Source: Dinghuibacter silviterrae (lineage in GTDB: Bacteria > Bacteroidota > Bacteroidia > Chitinophagales > Chitinophagaceae). Taken from it: a stretch of 64,000 nt of DNA. A model generated the notes under the pieces. The model worked only from the letters and a program-made list of their open reading frames with translations. It was not told where the DNA came from and searched no databases. The DNA is taken from contig NZ_SODV01000001.1 in the NCBI RefSeq assembly GCF_004366355.1, positions 2,480,001 through 2,544,000 on the forward strand, given 5' to 3'. Below are positions 34,004 through 41,081 of the stretch, one piece after another (the first letter of the stretch is position 1; each line of letters starts with the position of its first letter). Position numbers and translations under genes: made by a program.

Positions 34004-34027
34004 GTACGCGCAATCGATTGCGCGTAC
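34004..34027. repeat. 24-bp perfect palindrome
   Basis: Both halves are GTACGCGCAATC in inverted orientation without spacer. It lies about 95 nt upstream of the AraC-type response regulator start. It could be a dimeric regulator site or a cruciform/hairpin element. Confidence 0.75.
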
Positions 34028-34093
34028 TATTTGAAGAATTTGGGCATCTTGTTGCAATTTTTCGTCAACCACACACAATCCGCTAATGTTTGT

Positions 34094-34101
34094 TAAATTT
34101 A
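34094..34101 (+). promoter_or_regulatory. Candidate -7 box (TAAATTTA) for the response regulator
   Basis: One mismatch to TAnnTTTG at the last base, 22 nt before ATG 34123; supports the ATG start over the in-frame TTG at 34090. Confidence 0.4.
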
Positions 34102-34122
34102 AAAGGAATCAAATCCGCGGCT

Positions 34123-34896
34123 ATGGGAGACAAGGGCAAGCGTATCGTGATTGTTGAGGACGATTTTATCGTGGGGGAACAATTGCGGATCTTTTTCAGC
34201 AGGATGTACACGGTGCTGCTGGTGACTACGGTGAAGGAAGCGAGGCGCGTCCTGGAGGAAAAGACGCCGGACCTGGTGATCACAGACGTTCTGCTGCCCG
34301 GTGGACAAAGTGGCTTTGACGTCATCCGGTTTATGCGGCGGCACAGCAGGTACCTCCACGTACCGATCCTGGCCATGTCCGGTCTCCACGACGAGGAGAA
34401 GGCCATCAGCGCCCTCCGGTTCGGCGCCAACGACTTTCTTACAAAACCGGTACACCTGCGAACCCTGGAACTGAAGGTCGAGAACCTCCTGGCGCTGAGC
34501 AACCACATTTCCATCCAACAGGCCAATAAGTTTGCCTTTGACAAAAGGGCCGCGGGCATCGCGGGCAACAACTTCGACCTGAAGTTCCAGGAGCGGTTTG
34601 AACAGGTCGTCGAGGACATGGCCTATGACTCGGCGGTCAAGGTGGGGGACATCGCCGGCGTCCTGAATTGCAGCGTCTCCACCCTCGAACGCTGGTGCGA
34701 CCGGACCTATTCGATGACGCCGATGAAATACATCCTGCACCTCCGGCTGCTGAAGGCGTCGGTCCTCCTGGAGCAGAACTACGGACGGGTAAAGGACATT
34801 GCTTATGAGACGGGTTTTAGTTCCCTTTCCTACTTCTCCAAATGTTATAAGGCCAGGTTCGGGCTGCCCCCCGGCCGGGTACCCCGTCCAGGTTAA
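34123..34896 (+). CDS. Response regulator with AraC-type DNA-binding domain
   Basis: A 257-residue transcription factor. The N-terminal receiver (residues 1-125) begins KRIVIVEDDFIVGEQLR, with the phospho-acceptor Asp in LVITDVLLPGGQSGFD and Lys in DFLTKPVHLRTLELK. The C-terminal AraC/HTH_18 domain (about 160-255) has KVGDIAGVLNCSVSTLERWCD and VKDIAYETGFSSLSYFSKCY followed by KARFGLPPGRV. No kinase gene adjoins it, so it is an orphan regulator here. Its place next to the peptide/exporter genes hints at control of that locus, which is inference only. Confidence 0.9.
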   Translation: MGDKGKRIVIVEDDFIVGEQLRIFFSRMYTVLLVTTVKEARRVLEEKTPDLVITDVLLPGGQSGFDVIRFMRRHSRYLHVPILAMSGLHDEEKAISALRFGANDFLTKPVHLRTLELKVENLLALSNHISIQQANKFAFDKRAAGIAGNNFDLKFQERFEQVVEDMAYDSAVKVGDIAGVLNCSVSTLERWCDRTYSMTPMKYILHLRLLKASVLLEQNYGRVKDIAYETGFSSLSYFSKCYKARFGLPPGRVPRPG

Positions 34897-34978
34897 CTTT
34901 TTGCGTAAAAAGTACAACTCGCGGTCGGGGGAGGACCGTAGCTTGCGCCCGAATAAAGGGCGTTCTTGCTTACTGCCT

Positions 34979-35575
34979 ATGGAGGATCTTGTAGAATTTC
35001 TAAAACGCGTGGGACCGGAATACTTCCTGGAACCGTTGCGTCCCCACATTCGAACGAAGCACCTGAAAAAGAGCGAATACCTGGCCCGCGCAGGGACGGT
35101 TTTTCGCGAGATGTACTTTGTAAAGAAAGGGGGCTGCGTGATGTATTACCTGGAAGGGGGAAAGGAAGTCGTCACGCAGTTTTTCTTTGAGGGAGAGCTC
35201 ATGTGCGACCACTACAGCTTTTTGACGGGCCGTCCGTCAAACCAGTTCGTACGGATGCTGGAGGACACGACGGTCGAAAGCCTCGACGACGAAACGATCC
35301 GGCAACTGTATGATGAAATACCCGGCCTGGAGCGAATCAGCCGGTTGCTGACCGAACGCACCTGCGTCCGTTTGATGTTCACCCTTGCATCACACAAAAA
35401 CGACAGTGCGGAGGTCCGTTACCGTAAGTTGCTGATACAACGTCCGCAGCTGTTTCAGCGGGTGCCCCAATACCTCATCGCATCCTACTTAGGCATCACG
35501 CCCGTTGGTCTCAGCAAGGTCCGGAAACGCTTGTCTGGAAACCCTAAGGGCGGGTCATTTATTAAACGTGTATAA
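34979..35575 (+). CDS. Crp/Fnr-like cyclic-nucleotide-binding-fold regulator
   Basis: A 198-residue regulator with an N-terminal cNMP-binding fold (LKKSEYLARAGTVFREMYFVKKG, VTQFFFEGELMCDHYSF) and a C-terminal winged helix (FQRVPQYLIASYLGITPVGLSKVRKRL). This small Crp-like type is abundant in Bacteroidota and often lacks residues for nucleotide binding; a real ligand is uncertain. Start at 34979 (MEDLVEFLKRVGPEYF) is chosen because the longer frame overlaps the preceding gene with non-family sequence. It follows the AraC-type regulator by 82 nt. Confidence 0.87.
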   Translation: MEDLVEFLKRVGPEYFLEPLRPHIRTKHLKKSEYLARAGTVFREMYFVKKGGCVMYYLEGGKEVVTQFFFEGELMCDHYSFLTGRPSNQFVRMLEDTTVESLDDETIRQLYDEIPGLERISRLLTERTCVRLMFTLASHKNDSAEVRYRKLLIQRPQLFQRVPQYLIASYLGITPVGLSKVRKRLSGNPKGGSFIKRV

Positions 35576-35618
35576 CGAATAGGTATCCGAAAAAAATTAG
35601 ATTGCTATGTAGGGAGAG

Positions 35619-35810
35619 ATGACCATTGTCAAGCTGACTACAAAAACCACCGACACCCAGGTCCTGCAGTTGCTCCGGAAAGTGGAGGTTTTGCTGCGGG
35701 GGCCCGCCATTCATGGTTTTGATGCCGAATGGAGACAACAATTCGAACACACGGCCCTGGAGGGCTTGTCGGATCCGGGTCTGAAAGTCGGCGACCTCTT
35801 GCCGAAATAG
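35619..35810 (+). CDS. Small hypothetical protein (63 residues)
   Basis: An ATG-started frame coding MTIVKLTTKTTDTQVLQLL and then a basic-to-acidic sequence with HGFDAEWRQQFEHTALEGL, ending LLPK. The amphipathic N-terminal part and size would suit a small regulatory protein or antitoxin, but no family is recognised and no partner toxin gene is next to it. No strong promoter box was seen. The antisense frame over the same region is also open but looks less protein-like. Uncertain. Confidence 0.45.
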   Translation: MTIVKLTTKTTDTQVLQLLRKVEVLLRGPAIHGFDAEWRQQFEHTALEGLSDPGLKVGDLLPK

Positions 35811-35938
35811 GGCTACTCTGGATATGTGGCCGGCGTTATTTTTGAAAAACACCTATGAAGTACGGGCAATTTTGGTATTTGGGTTTTTGAGCAAGAAAAA
35901 GGCCCCGGCGTCTGCTGGGGCCTTTGCGTTTAGTTCGC
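35811..35938. other. Gap before the hydroxyproline operon end
   Basis: Convergent gap holding a terminator (35896-35925). A TATTTTTG-like match on the plus strand near 35848 has no gene after it. Confidence 0.4.
35896..35925 (-). terminator. Rho-independent terminator of the hydroxyproline operon
   Basis: Stem AAAGGCCCC/GGGGCCTTT (35898-35906, 35917-35925) with two further inner pairs; on the minus strand the stem ends in a run of five T (35900-35896). Placed 14 nt beyond the stop of the DUF885 gene. On the plus strand it may also stop readthrough. Confidence 0.75.
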
Positions 35939-37663
35939 CTAGTTCGCCATTGGCGGCGTATAGAAGCGCCAATGCGTCTCGAAATCCTTGGCCGGCGCCT
36001 GGTTGGTGAGGATCGCGCGAACCATCTCGACGGGTAGGTTGTTCTCGTGGAGGACGGCGTCGTGGTATTGTTTAAAGGTCATTTTGCCGCTGTCGACGAG
36101 TTCGTGTTTGAGGGCCTCGAACTGAAGACCGCCGATCATATAGGCCACCTGGTAGAGCGGGCTGTACCCGCCGACAAAGGAGCGCCGGACCTCGCCCTCG
36201 GCATTGGCGCGCTCGTGACCCACGCGGTCGACGAGGAAGTCGATGCATTGTTGTGGCGTCCACTTACCGGTATGGTAGTTGAGGGAAAAAATTATCCGGG
36301 CGCAGCGGTGCATCCGCCAGAAAAGCATCCCGATGCGGTCTTCGGGGGAGCGGGGGAAGCCCTGGGCCCACAGCAGTCGTTCCCAATAGAGGGCCCAGCC
36401 TTCGGTCCAGAATGGCGTTTCGAAGTGCCGGTAGGTCTTATAGTGTTCGCAGCTGAATTGCTGGAGGTAGTGACCCGCGATGAGCTCATGGTGGACGGTG
36501 GCCCGGCTGAAATGGGGGTTGTTCCCGCGCATGCTCATCATCCGGTCGTCGTAGTTCATGGTGTTGGTAGGGTAGGAGATACTGAATTCTTCACCTCCGT
36601 AGAAAAAGGGATTGATCAGTTGTTGCCGCGGGCTCATCATGACCATCCGCCAGGTTTCGTCCGCCAAGGGCGGGATCGTGACGAGGTCCTTGTCTTTTAG
36701 AAAAGCAATGGATTCGTTATAGAGCTCCATCATCGCCCCGGGCTGGTCTCCGGGGGTGACATACGTATTTTTTACTTTTTCCAGGGCAGCCTTCCAGTTG
36801 TCGCCAAATCCCAGCTCCCTGGAGGCCTTGAGCATTTCCTTGTCGCACCAGGCGAATTCCTTGTTCGCGATGTCGATGAGCTCCTCGGGTGTATAGGGGA
36901 TCATTTCATAACGGAGCTGGCGGACAATCTCGTCACGGCCGATGGGATTGCCCACGATGCCGCTCGAATCCTTTTGGAGGCTTTTGGCTTCCAGTTTGTG
37001 TCCGAAAGCGGTGGCATACACCTCCAGGCTGCTGTCCAGCGCCCGGTAGGGGAGGGGGACCCACCAGCTGAAGTCGGGGTCGTACCCGTTGTAGAATTTA
37101 AAAACGCTGCCCGCGGCATATTTCAGCCCCTCGATGATGCTTTGTGCGGAGCGGACATCGGCCACCCCGATGCCGGGGTCCGCGGCCAGCCTTGTTTCGA
37201 GGGTGTGGAGCTGGCGGGTGATCCGGTCGAAGTCGGCCGCCACCAGGCGGGCGTCCGGCTTTGCGCCCCTTCTCCTGGCCTTTTCCATGGCATACAAGGT
37301 GTCGGCAAAAGGGAACCAGGTGTCATGCAAACCGCGGTAGGCTCGCGCTTCCTCGTCGTAACGGTGGATTTCTTCGTTCAGGTCCCGGCGGAAAAGGATA
37401 TAGTCCACCTTGCAACCGGTGGACAGGGCGTTATAATCCGTGGCTTCCAGTTTGCCGAGGTACGCTTTGCAGAGTTCCTGGTAGCGCTTGCCGCGTTCCG
37501 GGGACATCTCCACGAAATAGAACCGGTCCAGGGCGGCGTGGTCGGCCTGGAAGAGCTGGATGAGCTCCGGCATCTGGGTACAGGGGAGGTAAACATCCGC
37601 CTGGGCGCGACTAACGCCAGGCAGGAGCGCGGCAACGAGCACGGCCACGAACAATCGTATCAT
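35939..37663 (-). CDS. DUF885 family secreted metallopeptidase-like protein
   Basis: A 574-residue protein with a signal peptide (LFVAVLVAALLPGVSRAQ). DUF885 proteins have a thermolysin-like metal motif, here VHHELIAGHYLQQFSCEHYK (HExxxGH form) with a downstream Glu in FWTEGWALYWERLLW. They are thought to be zinc carboxypeptidases or dipeptidases. As the last gene of the hydroxyproline operon, starting 11 nt after the dehydrogenase stop, it may release hydroxyproline or proline from peptides. Start at ATG 37663 because the longer frame reads into the upstream gene. Confidence 0.87.
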   Translation of the reverse strand: MIRLFVAVLVAALLPGVSRAQADVYLPCTQMPELIQLFQADHAALDRFYFVEMSPERGKRYQELCKAYLGKLEATDYNALSTGCKVDYILFRRDLNEEIHRYDEEARAYRGLHDTWFPFADTLYAMEKARRRGAKPDARLVAADFDRITRQLHTLETRLAADPGIGVADVRSAQSIIEGLKYAAGSVFKFYNGYDPDFSWWVPLPYRALDSSLEVYATAFGHKLEAKSLQKDSSGIVGNPIGRDEIVRQLRYEMIPYTPEELIDIANKEFAWCDKEMLKASRELGFGDNWKAALEKVKNTYVTPGDQPGAMMELYNESIAFLKDKDLVTIPPLADETWRMVMMSPRQQLINPFFYGGEEFSISYPTNTMNYDDRMMSMRGNNPHFSRATVHHELIAGHYLQQFSCEHYKTYRHFETPFWTEGWALYWERLLWAQGFPRSPEDRIGMLFWRMHRCARIIFSLNYHTGKWTPQQCIDFLVDRVGHERANAEGEVRRSFVGGYSPLYQVAYMIGGLQFEALKHELVDSGKMTFKQYHDAVLHENNLPVEMVRAILTNQAPAKDFETHWRFYTPPMAN

Positions 37664-37674
37664 AAGAGAGGGTT

Positions 37675-38919
37675 TTACGAGAACCTGTCCGCGCGGAACG
37701 CGTCCACCGCCACTTCCGGCATCCGCCCTTCCGCCATGTCGGCAATCACCTTGCCGGTGGCGGGCCCCAGGCTGAGTCCCATCATGGAGTGCCCCCCGGC
37801 GACCAGGAGGTTGTCCGTTCCTTTGGCGGGGCCGATATAGGGCAATCCGTCCGGGGAGCAAGGACGGAAGCCATACCAGACGTCCTTTTCCGAAGGAACC
37901 TCCAGGCGGATGCCCGGGAAGTAGGTCGAGACGGAAGACACGATGGCCTCGACCCGGTTCATCCGGATTTTGTCATTGACCTTATCGATCTCCATGGTAC
38001 CCCCATAGCGCATCTTGCCGGCCATGGGCGTGATGGCGACCCTGGCTTCGCAGAGGATCGCCGGGATGTTCAACAACGTGATGGGGTTGTCGAGGGTAAA
38101 GGAATAGCCTTTGCCCGGCATAAGGGGGATGGAAACCCCTGCCATGGCAGCGAGTCCCGGTAGCCAGGACCCCCCGGTGAGGACGAATTTGTCAGCGGTG
38201 TACCGGTCGCGGGTGGTTTGAACGGCCGCCACGCGGCTCCCCGAACGCTCGATACCCGTGACTGGGGCGTCCAATTCAAAAGTCACCCCCGCCCCGCGCA
38301 GCGCCCCGATCAACTGCGGCATGAGCCGGTTGGGATAAAGGTGGGCGTCGCAGCGGTAGTGCACGGCGCCTAAGATGTCCAAATCCAGACCGGGTTCCAG
38401 GGCCTGTACGGCGGCGGGTTCCAGGGCTTCGACGTCCAGGCCCATCCGGCGGGCCTGTATACCCAGGTGGATTTCTTCCTCGGCGACCCTGGGGGTTTTA
38501 AAGTACATGAGGATCCCCTTCTTTTCGAGCGCAAAGTCGAACCCCGGCTCCTGCGCCAGGGTTTCGTAGAGTTGTTTGCTATAGACGTTCAGGTCCCGGA
38601 GGTAAGGTCCGGAGCGCTCCACGTGTTCACGGGTGGCGCTCCGCATAAATTTCCAGCCCCAGGAAACCAGGGCCGGGTTCAAAGAAGGCTTTATGTAAAA
38701 CGGGCTGCTGGAGTCAAACATCCATTTGATCCCCTGCATCACCATCCCGGGTGCGGCCAGGGGAACGAAATGGCTGGGGACGATCATGCCCAGGTTGCCG
38801 TAGGAACAATTGTCTTTCAGGTCGGACCGGTCCAGCACGGTCACGTCCCATCCTGCCTTGCGCAGGTACCAGGCCGAGCAAAGCCCGGTGATACCGCCGC
38901 CGATAACCACTGCCTTCAT
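37675..38919 (-). CDS. FAD-dependent D-amino acid (cis-4-hydroxy-D-proline) dehydrogenase, DadA-like
   Basis: A 414-residue flavoprotein of the DadA/DAO family. The N-terminal Rossmann motif is MKAVVIGGGITGLCSAWYLR (residues 1-20) with VTVLDR; C-terminal blocks WYGFRPCSPDGLPYIGPAKG and NLLVAGGHSMMGLSLGPATGK are typical of the family. Placed directly after the hydroxyproline epimerase (3-nt gap), it should oxidise cis-4-hydroxy-D-proline to delta-1-pyrroline-4-hydroxy-2-carboxylate. The substrate assignment comes from context; the fold and cofactor from sequence. Confidence 0.88.
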   Translation of the reverse strand: MKAVVIGGGITGLCSAWYLRKAGWDVTVLDRSDLKDNCSYGNLGMIVPSHFVPLAAPGMVMQGIKWMFDSSSPFYIKPSLNPALVSWGWKFMRSATREHVERSGPYLRDLNVYSKQLYETLAQEPGFDFALEKKGILMYFKTPRVAEEEIHLGIQARRMGLDVEALEPAAVQALEPGLDLDILGAVHYRCDAHLYPNRLMPQLIGALRGAGVTFELDAPVTGIERSGSRVAAVQTTRDRYTADKFVLTGGSWLPGLAAMAGVSIPLMPGKGYSFTLDNPITLLNIPAILCEARVAITPMAGKMRYGGTMEIDKVNDKIRMNRVEAIVSSVSTYFPGIRLEVPSEKDVWYGFRPCSPDGLPYIGPAKGTDNLLVAGGHSMMGLSLGPATGKVIADMAEGRMPEVAVDAFRADRFS

Positions 38920-38922
38920 TGC

Positions 38923-39924
38923 TTATAGTACTTGGAACCCGTAGGCATAAGGATCGTCCTCCGGGTCTATGGTGATCGTATTGTATCCGTAAATCCTTGC
39001 CCAGCCTTCGATGCTGGGGATCATGGCGGGCCGTCCCCCGACCGTGGTCACGCCTTCTACTTTCCCCGTAAAACGCGAACCGATGATGCTTTCGTGGATA
39101 AAGGTATCTCCCTCTTTGAGTTTCCCCTTGGCGAACCACTGCGCCATGCGCGCGGAGGTGCCGGTGCCGCAGGGGCTCCGGTCGATGGCCTTGTCCCCGT
39201 AAAAGACCGCGTTGCGCGCGGTAGAGGTGGGGTCGAGCACATCGCCTGTCCAGAGGATATGCGAACAACCGCGGATGGTATCGTTATCGGGATGCACAAA
39301 AGTATGGGCGGCGTTGATCCGGTCGCGCATCACCTTCGACCAGGCGATGAGCTGACCGGCGCTATAGTCCTGCAGCCCTTTGAAGTTCTCCTGGGGGTCG
39401 ACGATCGCGTAGAAATTCCCGCCATAGCTGACGTCCACGTGGAGCAGGCCCAGGTCGGGACATTCCACGGGGATACGTTCGGCCGCCAGAAAGGAGGCGA
39501 CGTTTGTCAGCTTGACGCTCTTTACTTTTTTCCCTTCCTGTTTGTACTCGATCAACACAAGACCGGCCGGCGCTTCCATCCGGACCACACCCGGGATGCG
39601 GGGGACGATCAGTCCTTCCTCGATCGCGATCGTGATGGTCCCGATGGTCCCGTGTCCGCACATCGGCAGACAGCCGCTGGTTTCGATAAAAAGGACCGCC
39701 ACGTCGTTGGCAGGGTCGTGGGGCGGGTAAAGAATGCTCCCGCTCATCATGTCGTGCCCCCTGGGCTCGAACATAAGCCCCTTGCGGATCCAGTCATACT
39801 CCTTTAGAAAGTGCTGGCGCTTCTCGCTCATGTTGCGGCCTTCCAGGACAGGGCCGCCCCCGGCCACCAGGCGCACCGGGTTACCGCACGTATGTGCGTC
39901 TACACAGAAAAACGTTTTCTTCAT
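38923..39924 (-). CDS. 4-Hydroxyproline 2-epimerase (proline racemase family)
   Basis: A 333-residue PLP-independent epimerase converting trans-4-hydroxy-L-proline to cis-4-hydroxy-D-proline. Both catalytic cysteines are present: Cys89 in LPMCGHGTIGT and Cys252 in DRSPCGTGTSARMAQ. The second Cys separates racemases/epimerases from the dehydratases that carry Thr there. The substrate (hydroxyproline rather than proline) is supported by the neighbouring deaminase and dehydrogenase. Overlaps the DHDPS-like gene by 4 nt. Confidence 0.9.
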   Translation of the reverse strand: MKKTFFCVDAHTCGNPVRLVAGGGPVLEGRNMSEKRQHFLKEYDWIRKGLMFEPRGHDMMSGSILYPPHDPANDVAVLFIETSGCLPMCGHGTIGTITIAIEEGLIVPRIPGVVRMEAPAGLVLIEYKQEGKKVKSVKLTNVASFLAAERIPVECPDLGLLHVDVSYGGNFYAIVDPQENFKGLQDYSAGQLIAWSKVMRDRINAAHTFVHPDNDTIRGCSHILWTGDVLDPTSTARNAVFYGDKAIDRSPCGTGTSARMAQWFAKGKLKEGDTFIHESIIGSRFTGKVEGVTTVGGRPAMIPSIEGWARIYGYNTITIDPEDDPYAYGFQVL

Positions 39925-40856
39925 ACTGTGGCGCTTTCGACTACATGGAGATAGTCGGGCAGAGCGGGCCTGTTGGCCAGCGCCTCATCAATAATAGCCA
40001 AAACTTCTTTCTTTTCCGCGCCTTCGGGTACCAAACGGGGCGCGCGGACGATTTCGGATCCGATCCCGGTCCGGGTGGCAGCCAGCTTGATGTATTGCAC
40101 CAGCTTCGGGTGGATGTCGAGTTCCAGGACGGGCAGGAACCAGCGGTAGATCTCCACGGCCTCGGCGATACGGCCGGCCTTGACCAGGCGGTAGATCGCG
40201 ACGGTTTCGCGGGGGAAGGCGTCCACCAGACCGGCCACCCATCCGTGGGCACCGAGGCAAAGGCTTTCCAGGGCGAGGGTATCCACGCCGCACAGGATCT
40301 TGAAGCGGTCGCCAAAGCGGTTGATCATCCGGGTAACGTTGGATACGTCCCTGGTGGATTCTTTGACCGCCTGGATGGAAGGGATCGCGCTCAGCTCCTC
40401 GAACATATCGAGGCTGACGAGGATCTTATAGTCAACGGGGTTGTTATAGATCATGATGGGCAGGTCGGTCGCCGCGGCCACCGCCTTGAAATATTCGAGG
40501 GTCTCCCGGTCGTCGGCCTTGTAGCGCATCGGGGGGAGCAGCATCAGCCCGTCGGCCCCGCCGGCGGCGGCGTCCAAGGCGACCTGGATGGCACCCTTGG
40601 TGGTTTGTTCGGCGATGTTGACGATAATGGGCAGGCGGCCTTCCAGGTAATCCTTGCTGTGGCGCAGGAGCTCGGCTTTCTCCTCGTTGGAAAGGCTGCT
40701 GGCCTCTCCCAGGGATCCCCCGAGGATGATTCCGTCGACACCGGCTTTTACCTGGGCTTCGAGGTTCTTTAAGAAAAGGGGAACATCAACTTGATCATTC
40801 TTGGTGAAGGGTGTAAGCATTGCAGGGTATACACCGGTCCATTTTACAATTGCCAT
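39921..40856 (-). CDS. DHDPS-family deaminase of hydroxyproline catabolism
   Basis: A 311-residue Schiff-base TIM-barrel enzyme of the dihydrodipicolinate synthase/N-acetylneuraminate lyase family. The Schiff-base Lys is K165 in IQAVKESTRD and the active Tyr is Y137 in LPIMIYNNP; the carboxylate loop reads GGSLGEASSL (GSLGE replacing GTTGE). In this operon it probably acts as delta-1-pyrroline-4-hydroxy-2-carboxylate deaminase, giving 2-oxoglutarate semialdehyde. It is the first gene of the operon. A semialdehyde dehydrogenase is not in the window. True DapA is less likely given its neighbours. Confidence 0.85.
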   Translation of the reverse strand: MAIVKWTGVYPAMLTPFTKNDQVDVPLFLKNLEAQVKAGVDGIILGGSLGEASSLSNEEKAELLRHSKDYLEGRLPIIVNIAEQTTKGAIQVALDAAAGGADGLMLLPPMRYKADDRETLEYFKAVAAATDLPIMIYNNPVDYKILVSLDMFEELSAIPSIQAVKESTRDVSNVTRMINRFGDRFKILCGVDTLALESLCLGAHGWVAGLVDAFPRETVAIYRLVKAGRIAEAVEIYRWFLPVLELDIHPKLVQYIKLAATRTGIGSEIVRAPRLVPEGAEKKEVLAIIDEALANRPALPDYLHVVESATV

Positions 40857-40896
40857 TTCCTTGCGGGTTTAGTTTCTTGACAGTAGTATGAGGAAG

Positions 40897-40904
40897 CAAA
40901 ATTA
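40897..40904 (-). promoter_or_regulatory. -7 box (TAATTTTG) for the hydroxyproline operon
   Basis: Exact TAnnTTTG match on the minus strand, 40 nt before the operon start at 40856. It lies in a 225-bp divergent region shared with the SusC gene. Confidence 0.55.
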
Positions 40905-41043
40905 AGTTACGACGATTTGCCTTTGCATCCCACGATTAATAAGTTTTTTACCAATATTGACGGCGCTGAAAGCCACGCCGGATTTGGTTAATAATTGTTC
41001 CTTTTTAGACAATAGCTAATAAGTATACGTGACAGGGGTTCGG

Positions 41044-41051
41044 TAGGTTTG
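41044..41051 (+). promoter_or_regulatory. -7 box (TAGGTTTG) for the susC-like gene
   Basis: Exact TAnnTTTG match 30 nt before ATG 41082. It overlaps an in-frame TTG at 41049, arguing against that as a start codon. Confidence 0.55.
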
Positions 41052-41081
41052 AGATTTGAGAAATACAAAATCTACGAGCGT

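Noticed and set aside
39921-40856. Assignment as dapA (lysine synthesis)
   Set aside because: The loop is GSLGE instead of GTTGE and the operon is clearly for hydroxyproline; a deaminase role fits better.
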